64,000 nt of DNA from Chelonoidis abingdonii (GCF_003597395.2 NC_133782.1:10235135-10299134), one strand, 5' to 3'; positions 49,401 to 60,542 are shown, numbered from the stretch's first letter. A program made the numbers and translations. The notes: generated from the sequence alone by a model not told the origin.

Positions 49401-50109
49401 TAAGGGAAAGCCATATCAAGGCCTGAAGAAGGGAATTCTCTCTAGCTCTAATGGATTTCAGAAATAGGGACTCGCTAGTCACTATCACTTTAAAATGAAT
49501 TTCTAAATGAAAAGACCCTTTATACTGTCAATACTGTAACATGGAGATAACAGGTTCTGTTGGATTTCCATCGGCAGCTGCCTGTGTCAGCAGCTTTGCA
49601 GGAGCCTGAATACACTCTAATTTCTGCGCTAAAAGCTGCTTCTCTGTGTTGTTTCTTCCTAGGTACAGTGTGCATGCTGGTGCCTCATACTGCACTCGCC
49701 GCTCCTTTGTTGTGTAAAAATGTGTCATGTGTTCTCTGGAACATTTGTTGGTTCAGCATCTGCAAATCACTTTTAATTCTCTCCCATGTCTCTTCCAAAT
49801 GCAATTCAATTAAATAGACTGATGGTGTTTGTATTAATCTAAATAGCCTTCTTGGCAAGCTGACAGGCTGAACTGGAAAGAGTTGTTGTGTTCTTTTCAT
49901 GAGAGCCGTGATCGCAGCAGGGGTTTCTTGGACTAAATGTAGCAGGAAACTTTTTTTTTTTTTAAATCTCATCTCTGATAATGAAGAGAAACTATCCAGG
50001 GCAGGAACACACAATACAGGACATGGTATGCGTCCTCATACCCCCTGCAAAACACATTGGGGGAGATTTGCAAAGGTACCAATGGCAGGTAAGCACCTAA
50101 CTCCCAATA
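49401..50109. other. Gene-free sequence
   Basis: Nothing recognised apart from an A/T run at 49949-49966. Confidence 0.35.
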
Positions 50110-50225
50110 TTATGTATCAAGTGGTAGCATCTAGGAGCCCTCGTCAAGACTCCAGTGCGCTAGGTGCTGTACAAACACAGAACAAAAAGATTATTCCTCC
50201 TCCCCCATAGCTTACTATCTAAGCA
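50110..50225 (-). repeat. L2-type SINE tail, antisense
   Basis: GCTAGGTGCTGTACAAACAC, AGAACAAAAAGATTATTCC and ATAGCTTACTATCTAAGC are the antisense tail order. Confidence 0.6.
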
Positions 50226-50734
50226 CATTTATAATTCATTGACTTTCACTGGGAGTTTGGAGCCTGACTGCATATATGAATTTGACACACTCTCCTATTT
50301 TGTTTGCACTGAGAATCCCCACCCTGGAATAGTGTGACAGGGTAAATGATCTTGCAAACAAGACACGTATTTTGTGGAGGTATTTTTCACAGGGATTTTC
50401 CTTTATATGCTGCCACAGTGTTGCGATTAACTAACCTCTTTATGAAGAAAACAAAAATGCCCTGGCCCAGGTCGTATACATTTCAGCAGTGTCCCAATAA
50501 GTCATATTCACACTCGAAGTAAGAGCAGTCAAGTCAGCAGAGGTGCAGCAGTGGTTATTTATACCCCTCTGTACACGTGTGTTTAATATTTTCTAATCTC
50601 CATAGCATGGAGCTTTGTTCTGACATTTTTATTCTTTGCAATAGAGACATTAAAGAAAAATAGGTTAAAGAGACGTCCTACCAATTTTGGTCTCTAAGGT
50701 ACCTGTCCTGGGGTTGGGGCATTGGACTGGGTTC

Positions 50735-50850
50735 AGTTCCCCACTCAGCCAGGGATTTCCTGTGTGACCATGGACAAAGTCACGGGGCCTTAGGAAAATG
50801 AGGGAAATTGCACTGCCCTACCTTACTGGGGTGATGTTAGACTAAAATTC
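50735..50850 (+). repeat. MIR-like SINE
   Basis: GGGTTCAGTTCCCCACTCAG, GTGTGACCATGGACAAAGTC, then CCTTAGGAAAATGAGGG and a CTTACTGGGG segment. Confidence 0.6.
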
Positions 50851-51049
50851 ATTAATGAAGTGTGAGGCGCTCCAAGACTGTGGTTACAAGGGCCATAGAA
50901 GTGACCTAGACAGATATCCAAATGCCACCCAATTCCTGTCCCCAGCACATCCCATTCACCACAGCTGTGTAGCAGCGAGGTCTGTGAGTGTTTGTAGCTC
51001 CTTCTCCAAGGCCTGGCTCAAACCTTCTCCCTGGTGCTTGATATTGTAG

Positions 51050-51960
51050 CAGCTTCTCCCCCTCTCCTCATGTGGGCTGGGTCCTAGGTTCTTCATTTTT
51101 CTGACTCCCAGCACCTCCACCTAAGTCTTAGGCCCAGTACTCAGGGGGTGCTGGGATATTGCACAATGCTGCTACCGGGAAAGGAGTATAAAATCCAGTC
51201 CACAAGAAACACCAAAGTACATTAACACAAACCACAGCAAAAGAATGACACCCAAAATAACAGTGTTACAAAGGGGCCTTTATTTGGAGCGGGAACATAG
51301 ATTCTGGAGAAGCAAAGGGTCAGGTTTAACAGATACTGAGCATCAACTCCCAAGCCCACAACTCTTCCCAACCCCTCCCTGTTCCATCTGGAAGGTGCCA
51401 GGCAGATGGGACACTGGAGACAAATGGCACAGCGCTCTGATCAGCTTAAACAAAAAGGGTCCATTTACTGTGTCTCCGCCCCTGGGTGGGGCAGGGTCCT
51501 CTTCTGGCTTCTTGGTCTGTGTCCTATGAGGGTCTTGTCTGGCTCTTGGTAGCCGGCACTGGGTTGGTTCCCTGCCACTGGTCTCTGCTGGGCTGGAGCT
51601 GCCTGACCCATGCAACTGGATCCCACAGCAATGCAAAGATGTCCCCTTTGCACACAGGGTCTGGGGGAGTCAACCAGAGATTCCCTGAGCTGCTCTGCTT
51701 CTCGCAGCTCCCAAACTCAGAGCTGAAACTTACAGTCTCTTTGTCTCTGAGCCAGGCTGGCTTATCCTGGGCCCAGCAAACAGCTTGTCCAGAGCCCCCA
51801 TGCAGACGCCTGCCTGTTGACCTCAGCCAGAGTTTCTAGTCCATTCTGCCCCCATCCCTGATGCTGAGTTTGCTAGAAGATGGTGTCAGAAGGCTCTGGT
51901 AGCCATGACAGTTGTAACCCCTTTGCTAGGATCCTGTAGAGGCTCAGTCTGGCACTCCAC
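51050..51960. other. GC-rich gene-free block
   Basis: Open frames up to 117 codons appear on both strands, but none shows a domain or splice context. It may be an old retroelement remnant; I cannot name a family. Confidence 0.3.
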
Positions 51961-51970
51961 AAGCTGGCAA

Positions 51971-52136
51971 TAGGGTTGCCATCTGTCTAGGTTTTACCAG
52001 GATTGTTCCTTTTCTGAGGTAGTTATCCTGGGGAATCTGTGAGGGGGCTCAGTACACACTGCCTGCTGTCCAGTTTTAGGGGCTCAGGATCATCATGGAG
52101 GGCCTGAGTTTTTGTACCTGAGAGATGGCAACCCTA
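51971..52136. mobile_element. hAT MITE, 166 bp
   Basis: Ends TAGGGTTGCCATCT and AGATGGCAACCCTA are perfect 14-bp inverted repeats. Flanks GCTGGCAA (51963-51970) and GTTGGCAA (52137-52144) match at 7 of 8. Related to, but distinct from, the TAGGGTGACCAGATG family. Confidence 0.8.
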
Positions 52137-52299
52137 GTTGGCAAAGTCCAGGTGCGGGTTACATGAATATCAATCATCTTCCCTCAGCAACAAAGTAGCC
52201 TCAGGGCTGCACCCCCACTGCTGCCGCCCCCACCCCCATCCCACACACAGACACATACACCCCTGGATCCATTGGCTCTTCAATTCCACATGACAGAAC

Positions 52300-52562
52300 A
52301 AGGAGTAATGGTCTCAAGTTGCAGTGGGGGAGGTTTAGGTTGGATATTAGGAAAAACTTTTCACTAGGAGGGTGGTGAAGCACTGGAATGGGCTACCTAG
52401 GGAGGTGGTGGAATCTCCTTTCTTAGAGGTTTTTAAGGTCAGGCTTGACAAACCCCTGGCTGGGATGATTTAGTTGGGAACTGGTCCTGCTTTGAGCAGG
52501 GGGTTGGACTAGATGACCTCCTGAGGTCCCTTCCAACCCTGATATTCTATGATTCTATGATC
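52300..52562 (+). mobile_element. CR1 LINE 3' end
   Basis: TTGGATATTAGGAAAAACTT, GGTGGTGAAGCACTGGAATG, GGTTGGACTAGATGACCTCC and the ending (ATTCTATG) repeat at about 52545-52561 form the standard CR1 3' terminus. The 5' end is truncated, as is typical. Confidence 0.9.
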
Positions 52563-55205
52563 CTAGCCTTGTGCAAGGAATCCCCATGGAGACCATTGCT
52601 ATCCTGGGAAGCAGGGATGGACCCCCTGGGCTGGCTCCTTGAATCCTCCTTCCCCAGTACCAATCCTGCCGTGTCCAGTGCCTTACACAGCTGCAGGGAG
52701 GACAGCAGGATTTCCGCCCCAGTATTTAATTCATACCGAGCGAATCAGATACTTGTTTAATACCATCCCTCTCCTACAGTATAGCATCTAAATCCTTTCC
52801 AGTCTGCAGCTTTGTTCCCTTTCTTGCCTCCTCCAGTGTTTAGAAATGTGAGGGACGCCAAGCCAGGCATGTGCAAACCTCCCCACGCAGCTCAGCCCAG
52901 GTGTCTAAATCCTGACCCACAGCAAACCTACTAATCCAGCTCTTAGCCTTTTGGAAGCAGAGGATGCCAGTTACAATGAACTGTGGTAAATTGCAAATTA
53001 GTGAAAGGGGGAAAACTGAGGCGAGGAAATCACCAAGATCATTTCACTCAGAGCCTAACTGGGATTTGAGCCCTAGACCTGAAGGGATGCTTGTTTAATT
53101 GCATTTTCCCCATTTGTTCACTTATGTGTGGAGCCTTAGTTTACGCATGCAGCAGATTTTGACTTGGTACCGTCCAGACTAATTTAAAGCATATTTGCAT
53201 TGTGCTGAGCTTCAGTGTTGCACCATCGTGTGGCTACTTAATGCTGTAAACCGCAAATTTAAACACACAATGAAGGGGGGAAAAAACACCCTCTACTTGA
53301 ATTTTTATTTGTTGCACCTTTGTACCAGCAATTATGGTATTGTGCTAAGCATCATTTATTTTCTCTGTTGCTCTGTGGTATTTATATCATGCCAATCACT
53401 GCAATTTACACTGCATATTGACACATGCTAATCCCACATGTGGACATCTGTATGTTCCAAGGCAATTGCAAGCGTAAGTCCCCTTTTTCCACCCACAAAT
53501 GGCACTTTGCTTGTTCTCCGCAACCACTGCACTTTTGAAAGTCATAAAAACAAATTTCCTAAAGTACCAGATAGAATTAAATCCACTAACCAGAGCACAT
53601 CTGTCTCAAAGGAAAATAAAGGGAGACATTTTTATCTTTCATTCTAACTTACCACTTAACAGAAATATACGAATAAGTTGGACAACCAAAAAGATTTTAG
53701 TATAAAGGACAAACTCTACCGCAAGCATACAGCACGAACACCCATTAAAACATAATGGGCTTCTCACCTTCCTTCTCTGTATCACCCATTAATTAAGATA
53801 TAATTTTTTAACAGTGAGGCTAATTAATCACTGGAACAACGTCCTAACAAAACCAAATCTCCTCACCCCCGTCACCGCCAGACAACCTCCCTACCAAAAA
53901 AGAGATTCTTTATAAAGAGGTTTGTTTTGAAACTGAGCAACACTGAATATTCTGCCTTTACTTCTGCTGCTTTGTCCAGTAGCCTCCATATCCAGTTTAC
54001 TGATGCCATCTTCTGGTTAGTTAGTTATGTATGTTTATGTAGCAAAAGCCTCAGTCAGAAGCTTTAGTATTTTATCAGTACTGTTAAAGAGTTTTCTAAT
54101 CACATCCCAAAAATAGTTTTCCTTATTTTTAAGAATGTTGATCAAATTAAATATTAGAAAATTATTAGTAAAGTAATAACATTCAGCATTTATGAATAAT
54201 CATTATATTTTACAAAGACAGTTATGAAAGTATGATTCCAACAATTTTGCTATGTTTCCCATAGTTGACCATTAAGATATGTTGACCATTAAGATATTTT
54301 ATAATATTTACAATATATCTTATTGGTGGTATTCTCTCTGATCTGGCACCAGATTATCCCAAATCATTGGACATTCTACCCCTTGAGAGAAGGTGAACAA
54401 GAACAAACCATATGTAATAGATGTCAGGATGCTTAATGCACTACTGGAAACCACTCAAATACTACAGGATGAGGGTGGTATAAGAGCCTATATAGAACAG
54501 AGTCGCTCTTTATGTGCTGCTGGGAATTTTCGGTGTGTCATAGAGTTGGGGGACTCTGTGCATCTGGGTTGTGAGATGAGATGTGAAACTGAGACCCTGA
54601 CTACTTGTGGTCATTAAAGAGCCGATAGGATTTTTTTATATTCACCCTAGTGTCCTGGCCAAATCCTGCATCAGGTAAATACATCCCGCCTAGCAAAATC
54701 TCCCCCTACAGTTTCAGCTGAATATACTGAACTTCACTTCCTGACCTAAATGTATGCGTAGTGTTGCTGAAATAAAGGGTTGATATTATTACCATTTTTG
54801 GTCTGAGTGGCTAGCCAAAATTTCAGAGTCCAGTAGACTGTTCCAACTAGAAGTGGAAATTGATGGAGTTTGGTATTTTCTTTGATGCAGCTTTGTTTAT
54901 TTACAAAGAAGGTACAAAGTCCTGTGTCTCTGAGCACCGAGGGACTCAAATGACAGGAAACAGCTTCTTTTGCTCAGAGCACCGAGAGCTCTCATTTCAG
55001 CCTGCCCCTCTGACCCAAAACTTCTTTTCAGATTTCTTCCAAAGTCAGCTACCATGCTTTCAGCTGCTCCTTCAGGCTGTCTGTCTCACTCAGCCTGTTC
55101 CTGTCTGATCTCAGTTTCTGTGTGATCTCTCTAGGTCTTTGTCCCCCTGTAGCAGCAAGGCCATATAAGAGGTTTATGGATCAGCTGCTGCTCCTGGCTA
55201 TTAGG
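52563..55205. other. Gene-free AT-rich sequence
   Basis: Contains an antisense MIR-like fragment at 52980-53085 and a 17-bp tandem duplication at 54265-54298. No exon-like pattern. Confidence 0.45.
54265..54298. repeat. Tandem 17-bp duplication
   Basis: GTTGACCATTAAGATAT occurs twice with no gap. Confidence 0.9.
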
Positions 55206-55207
55206 CG

Positions 55208-55340
55208 TAGGCCCTGATTCAGCAAGGTGCTTAAGCATGTACTTTGAACGCATCAACAGTCCTATTGCTTTAAATACGTGAGCCATTTAATTGAAGTTAA
55301 GTGTGTGTTTAATTGCTTTGCTGAGCTGGGGTTTTAGGCC
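55208..55340. repeat. Palindromic repeat, family B
   Basis: CCCTGATTCAGCAAGGTGC at the left and a TTGCTTTGCTGAG end at the right bracket the loosely palindromic core of family B. Confidence 0.5.
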
Positions 55341-55689
55341 TTTGAATTTGGCAGCAGAAGCTCCTGGGTTACAACTCCACTGTGGGCTGCGGGGGGTCAT
55401 CATTCAGCAAAACACATGAGTTGTTGGGGGATGAAAGTTACAAGCTGCCTTTGATTCAGTGAACAGCAGTGACTATAACTGACTGTCTCTGACGACTAAG
55501 TGCTGTGAGCGGTCAGCTCCCTGCACAAAGGGTCCTGCTTCTACAACAATTAGCAGGAACATTTTCTGAAGTGTCCGAAGTTGCTTCTGAAAATGGGGCT
55601 TAGCTTCCAAAGTCCAGACTCTCACGATACTTACCAGCCGAACTCCCATTGATTTTAGTCGGAGTTAGGCACCTAAGTGCCTCTGAGGA

Positions 55690-56186
55690 TCTGGACCCCA
55701 GATCAATTTTATTCTAGATCCCTCCATCTTTAAGATGTATCCTCATAAGGAAACATTAAAGGAAAGCACTGAGCCCTTGATCAGAAAGGGGAGACCCGCT
55801 GACTGCAGGCGGATAGGGATGCTTGATGCCTAGGACCTGACCAGACTGGACCTGCACTTCAGTCTCTTCAGCTCAGAGAGAGTTGGAGTAACTGTTCTAA
55901 AAGAAAGATCTCTCTGCTGACAACTAAGGTCCTGTCAAGCCAGGCAGAGAACCCAAAGGGGAGCGACCCAGCATCAAGTTTAAACAGAAACAATACAAAT
56001 CCAGACCACTGCCCGGCTCTGTTTATAGTGTATCTCTCAGCCACACGTACAACTCTGGGGACATTCCCTGTAGGAGAGTGCCACCAAAGGTCAGCAGATG
56101 TTTGTGCTTGGGTCGAGTCTCTTCCAAACCTGTTTGGGAAGGTACCCACCATTCCATGGTTCCTATGAGAGTGGCTGTGACTGAAA
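55690..56186 (-). other. Probable 3' untranslated region of the cadherin gene
   Basis: Sequence after the TGA stop is non-coding on the minus strand. The first clear AATAAA polyadenylation hexamer lies at 55708-55713 (TTTATT on the plus strand), about 475 bp after the stop. That gives a plausible ~500-bp 3' UTR. The end point is inferred only from the hexamer. Confidence 0.4.
55708..55713 (-). terminator. Candidate polyadenylation signal AATAAA
   Basis: An exact AATAAA on the minus strand, the first seen downstream of the cadherin stop codon. AATAAA is common by chance in AT-rich DNA, so position and order are the only support. Confidence 0.35.
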
Positions 56187-56378
56187 TCACTTCTGGCAGA
56201 TTTCACCCAGAGCGATGAACATTGGTCCCAGGGCGTCCAAGAAATCCTTGGGCAGTTCATCATCGTCAATGAGCAGGGACCTGAAAGAGTCACTTCTCTC
56301 TAGCTTTCCCTCCTCGGCATAGATGTGAGGTTGGTAAGTGACTATGTTCTCCTCCAGGTTGCTGAAGTGATAGAGCCT
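56187..56378 (-). CDS. CDH26: Terminal cadherin coding exon: cytoplasmic tail end and stop codon
   Basis: This is the last coding exon: 63 codons plus a TGA at 56187-56189. It starts in phase 0 after a strong acceptor (a long pyrimidine tract ending TTCCTCAG, AG at 56379-56380). The peptide has an acidic-aromatic stretch (NIVTYQPHIYAEEG), a serine patch (ERSDSFRSL), an acidic run (IDDDELP), and ends with DFLDALGPMFIALGEICQK. The last part parallels the ends of classical cadherins and desmocollins (Y-E-G, serine run, then D-(F/Y)-L-x-x-L-G-P-x-F-x-x-L-x-E), which is the catenin-binding region. No classical YDEEGGGE juxtamembrane box is visible in this exon. It matches a short, diverged catenin-binding tail as reported for cadherin-26. 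Function in adherens-type contacts is inferred from the family. Confidence 0.8.
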   Translation of the reverse strand, partial: RLYHFSNLEENIVTYQPHIYAEEGKLERSDSFRSLLIDDDELPKDFLDALGPMFIALGEICQK

Positions 56379-57419
56379 CTGAGGAAGGGAAAGAGTACAA
56401 AAAAGAAAACAAAATCTCCCTGGAGACTCCATCTCTCACATCCCTTTGGAAGCCAGTGGGATTCATTGTAAGTAGCAGGTTAGCAAGAAGTCCCAGGGTG
56501 ATACTGTAAGAAACACTAGTCACTCCACCCAACCAGCCAGCTCCTTTAAGGCACATCAGCTACGCCAAAGAGCACCCTGGGAGCAGCGCTGCAGTACAAT
56601 AGCACTGGGAAGCTATAAGAAGAAATCCAAAAAGCATGAAAAATTACAAGTTCCCCAGCCAACACACAACGGAAAGGGCAAGGAACCTGTCTTTACTCAT
56701 GCACCTGCCATGGGAAGCACTGCAGCACCCAGCGCCTGTCCAGAAAGGAAAAGGTGCACATGTAGCAGACATGCATGTGTCCAGGTAACTTGTAGGTAAC
56801 CAGAATGGCAAGCAAGAAGTGCTGGAGACACGAAATCTTCAGCAAAGGCTCAGAGATCATTGTAAGTGACCCCTCCTCACGCTCCCCCAGCTTGTGTACC
56901 TTGCTCTCAGCCAGGGGTTCAGATTCTGCTGCGAGTTAATGTCCGTTTTACACACCCTAGCCCCTTTTCCCTTTTCTGGAAGGTGTGTCTCTCCTATAAG
57001 CAGCTGCAGCCAAACTGGAAAGTTCCCATGGCAAACCGTGTTCCACAGCCAGGACTCACTGACAATACTGAGGAGTTCAAAACCAGCCATTCCCTACCTG
57101 ATTCAACATTTCACCCACTGTTTCTACAGTCACAGTGAGGGGTCTTCTGTGGAGTGTCTCCACGCGCCTAGAATTGTGGACCCCCTGAAAGAGAGACATA
57201 GCACTGGACCTCAGCAAGGCCATAGCCCCCCATCAAGATTTTACAAGTGTCATTCTGGTCTGAACAAATTCCTCAGCATTTATTGTATGCTATAGCTGTT
57301 TCTCCTGTGCATGTGTAACCCACACACCTCCTGGGTGTGGTGTTCTGTCCCATCTGGTGCCACCAAGACCACTGAGAGAGAGAGGTAAAAATGAGTCTGC
57401 CCTATAGCCTTCGCTAACA

Positions 57420-57655
57420 GCCAGTTGGCTTTTAGCTCATGTGGTAGAGGCTCATGCACTAAGCTCCAGAGGGCCCTGGTTCGGTCCTGCTCACCAAGGA
57501 CCGGGGTCTGTAGGCATTCATGTGTCTGTCTATTTAGATTGCAAGCTCACTGGGCAGGGACCAGCTGCTACTCTGTTTTTGCACAGTGCCTAGCACGATG
57601 AGCCCAGTCTTGGGACCACCATAAACATAGTGAATCATCATAATTCATTGCATTC
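57420..57655 (+). repeat. tRNA-derived SINE with L2-type tail
   Basis: The head carries an A-box-like TAGCTCATGTGGTAGAGGC and a B-box GGTTCGGTCC, the internal polymerase III promoter of a tRNA-derived SINE. The tail has TTAGATTGCAAGCTCAC, GGGCAGGGACCAGC and GCACAGTGCCTAGCACG, the L2-type order. It lies in the last intron of the cadherin gene, antisense to the gene. Confidence 0.75.
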
Positions 57656-57882
57656 CTTTCAGTTAAAGACACCAAAGGCAGGACCTGATCCTGCCAATAT
57701 TTACTCACACAAGTAGTCCTTACTCGCAAAGGCCTAGTATTTTAAGTGAGGCTTACTGATTCAGGGTTACACTATGAAAATAAAGGTGCTGTGTTTTGCA
57801 TTTTCTTCTAACCTGTCCCCAGACAGAGAGAGTTTGTGGAGCTCATTAGTGAGCATAACAAAGTGAAAGGCATTCTACTTAC

Positions 57883-57936
57883 ATGGAAAATGTGGTTGTC
57901 ACTTACTGGTCTGGCCTGGACCATTGTACTGGCACC
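57883..57936 (-). CDS. CDH26: Candidate small cytoplasmic exon, phase 0-0, with two donors
   Basis: This 54-bp candidate reads GASTMVQARPVSDNHIFH with no stop. It lies between an acceptor (a T-rich tract ending AAAG at 57937-57938) and a consensus donor CAT|GTAAGT. It enters and leaves in phase 0, which is exactly what the terminal exon needs. A second consensus donor (CCA|GTAAGTG) lies 24 bp inside the exon and would give a 30-bp version, also in phase 0. Order, strand, splice signals and frame agree with the cadherin gene, but the peptide is too short to match to a family by eye. It is a predicted exon with no independent support. Confidence 0.5.
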
Positions 57937-58093
57937 CTTTAAAAAATAAACACAGGGAACTGTTGTATGATTCCAGGAAAGTTATTAGGGGTTAGTAAAA
58001 CCCATCACAGTTAACCTCTCATCCTTTCCACCATTCTCCCCCCTCTTCACCCTCCCCCCTAATACTCTATGCTAGTTTGTAGAGTTTACTTAC

Positions 58094-58162
58094 ACATAGA
58101 CCTTGGTCAGAGTGTCCTCGACTGGATGTAAGGGAGAGAAATGGTGCCATTCCATTTACATC
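58094..58162 (-). CDS. CDH26: Candidate small cytoplasmic exon, phase 0-0
   Basis: This 69-bp candidate encodes 23 open codons (DVNGMAPFLSLTSS... ending DQGLC). Its acceptor has a good pyrimidine-rich tract ending GTCATTGTAG (AG at 58163-58164), and its donor is the consensus GT|GTAAGTAA (58092-58093). Both ends are phase 0, so it joins the 57883-57936 candidate and the terminal exon in frame. The peptide is serine-rich and hydrophilic, as expected for a cytoplasmic linker. A second acceptor further in (ACATCCAG) would shift the frame and is less attractive. Confidence 0.5.
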
Positions 58163-58340
58163 CTACAATGACAAACAACAAGCTCACATCACTAAAATAC
58201 CTGGCTGGATAGTTAAGAATCTTGTAAGGGGAAATAGTTTTATTCCGAATGGAGACTAAGCTTGAGAAATGTCAGCCTCAGAAAATGATAAGTGACTAAG
58301 CACAGTGCTCAGAATGGCAGTGCAATTTCATTTTACTTAC

Positions 58341-58363
58341 AGGGTTATTATTTTCAAATAGGG
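58341..58363 (-). CDS. Weak candidate micro-exon, phase 1 to 0
   Basis: The transmembrane exon ends in phase 1 while the downstream tail exons need phase 0, so an exon of length 3n+2 must lie between them. This 23-bp stretch would do that: completed by the upstream G it reads A-LFENNNP and ends at a strong donor (CCT|GTAAGTAAAA). The acceptor (TTAAGACAG) has almost no pyrimidine tract, so the call is weak. The phase-changing exon could be elsewhere in the intron. Confidence 0.2.
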
Positions 58364-59284
58364 CTGTCTTAAGTTATTCTTTTCACTCTGGTTCATGTCA
58401 TAGGCCATGTGTTAGGCACATGTGTGATGTTGGCAGACCAGGTGCCAGCTCATGCCAAAGCCCCGGGTCAATTCACTTGTGTATCAGTATTGACCAAAGT
58501 AATTGTTAAATATATAAGAATGTATTTGGCGTTTAAACATCATGAAAAAGGGATGTTACATGCATTGTTTTTTACTTATCTGTATCCTGTTATAACGTAA
58601 TTGCAAACATTTACATTGTAAATACCTCTGTAACTAAATAACTCCTCAAAGAAGCCTTGTGGAATGCTAATGAAGGACTTTAACAGAAAAGTGTTAATTT
58701 CAAATCAAGTGGCCATAGTATGTGATGACCGGAGGTCAAGGATTCAAAATCCATTCCTCTCTCACTGCTAGAGGAAAAGCCCAAATGGATAGAGACAGTG
58801 TCAGCTTGTTTTCTGACAGGAGATGGATTCAAGGAAAGACCCTTGATCTCTGGACTGTTTGGACTCTTACAGAGAAGTGTACCTGATGCAAAGCAGAGAT
58901 CCCCAGAGACAATCTGAGAAGACTTTTGGGAAACTGGCAGTGTGGTTTACTTTACTATAGAATTGGCTGCCAGTATTATCTTTGGTGTAAGATCTGGAGT
59001 ACCAATCGATATGGGGTAAATGACTGGTCTCTTGGGACTGGGAGCAACCTGATGTGGTCTGTTTTTGATTTGTGACCTTTTATCACAAAGTCCAGTTTGT
59101 CTGGGTGGCAAGATAGGCTGGAGAATCTATGGGGACTGTCTGTGACTCCATGGTAAGACTGATATAGCAATCCAGGAGTTCACATTTGTTACTGATTTGG
59201 TGAAATCTAAATGTAGATCATCCTACCAGCTTGGGGTGACTGCCCTGTTTTCCGACAGTCTGCCCTGAGGTAGGCTCACAGTTG

Positions 59285-59480
59285 TGAGCTACTCCAGACA
59301 GCATGACAATATCTCAGTGGTTTGAGCTTTGGCCTGCTAAACCCAGGGTTGTGAGTTTAATCTTTGAGAGGGCCATTTAGGGAACTAGGGCAAAAATCTG
59401 TCTGGGGATTGGTCCTGCTTTGAGCAGGGGGTTGGACTAGATGACCTTCTGAGGTCCTTCCAATTCTAATATCTACTTAG
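59285..59480 (+). repeat. tRNA-derived SINE with CR1-like tail
   Basis: The head has TCTCAGTGGTTTGAGC (A-box-like) and GGTTGTGAGTTTAATC (B-box-like). The tail GGGATTGGTCCTGCTTTGAG, GGGGGTTGGACTAGATGACC, GAGGTCCTTCCAATTC is the CR1-type 3' end. This head-tail combination characterises the polymerase III SINEs described from turtles and tortoises, so it is the strongest lineage clue in the window. Confidence 0.8.
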
Positions 59481-59914
59481 GGTGTTAAAAAGGGACCATT
59501 CCATTTACAAGAATATATAAACAAACAAGTGGCTACCTCAGACATTTGTTTTCCTTTTCTAACTTCTGCACATGTAGAGAGTTGGCTGGCATAATCTGGC
59601 ATAACCTGCAGAGGGCAGAGATGGAGACGTGCATTCATTAAATGTACAGAACAAAGGACTATTAATCCTTATTGGCTCCTAACCAATATTTTGCAGCCCC
59701 TGCCCTTCTTCATGTCATCTCTTATTTCCCTGTTCTCACTAAACAGGCAGGTATCACATGGGAAATAGAGACAGAGGAGCCACTCAAATCTTTCCTCAGC
59801 AAAGCACCAGGTCTGCCTTGTTAATACATTCCAACGGGATGAGGTGTCCAAGAAGAAGGTTACCCAGAAAACCACTGGAATGGCAGAGGATGCATCAGAG
59901 TTAGTCCTCATTAC

Positions 59915-60106
59915 CTGGATAACCCAATACCATACAGCAGGTCATTTTCCTGCCACATTCTGCTGAGAAAGGGAGGAGTGTTCTGCTCAAAACCAAATGA
60001 CAGGAGATATGAGTGATAAGACCAGATGGTTGATAATCTGGGCAGACAGATGTCAAGTTGGCAGGATCCTCACAATAGGAAAGTGGATATATGCTCAATT
60101 GCCCAC
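59915..60106 (-). CDS. Weak candidate cytoplasmic exon, phase 1-1, alternative acceptors
   Basis: An open 192-bp reading frame lies between a good acceptor (CGTTTTGTTTCAG, AG at 60107-60108) and a donor (CCAG|GTAATG, at 59913-59914). It is in the frame (phase 1) demanded by the transmembrane exon. A second acceptor inside it (CCTTTCTCAG followed by another CAG) would give a 48-bp or 45-bp exon reading ECGRKMTCCMVLGYP, which starts with basic residues as expected just inside a membrane. The full-length version contains hydrophobic and cysteine-rich segments unlike a typical cadherin tail, so the shorter one is more plausible. The open frame may be chance. Confidence 0.25.
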
Positions 60107-60374
60107 CTGAAACAAAACGTTTTCACACTCTACATTGTACTTGATTAAAGTCTGGTTGTCTTCTTCAAAAGGGAGATGGGCTTGGCTTTTCCTGTTTTCA
60201 GACCCACATGAACACCGCAGCAGAAGACAGCCTGCCACTGAAACAGGAAAAGAATTACCAGAACTACTGCTGACACCTCACAGCCTTTCAAAGCAGCCCC
60301 GCTGGCACCTCACTGAGCTCTATGAATGTAGAGGTCAGATTTCGTATCATTCATTAATTCATTTTTCAGACATA

Positions 60375-60525
60375 GGAAATATCAGACTGGACTATACCAG
60401 GGGTCCAGCTAGCACAACATCCTGTCGCTGACAATGGCCAGCTCCAGCTGTTTCAAAGGAAGATGCGAGAAACCCCGCAATAGGCAATTGTGGAGTAACT
60501 TTCCTCCAAGGGAAATTTCTGTCTA
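60375..60525 (+). repeat. Unnamed interspersed repeat fragment
   Basis: CCAGGGGTCCAGCTAGCACAAC and CTGACAATGGCCAGCTCC recall a reptile repeat ending in CAGTGGCCAGTGCCAG-like words. It ends where the Penelope-like sequence starts. Confidence 0.3.
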
Positions 60526-60542
60526 ATCAACTCTCCAACACT

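Noticed and set aside
51245..51839. Open frames on both strands, up to 117 codons
   Set aside because: No conserved pattern or splice context; likely repeat remnant or chance in GC-rich sequence.
57420..57500. Functional tRNA gene
   Set aside because: The tRNA-like head lacks a complete cloverleaf and continues directly into a SINE tail.
58976..59170. 64-codon open frame as a cadherin exon
   Set aside because: No usable acceptor and donor pair in the needed phase at its edges.
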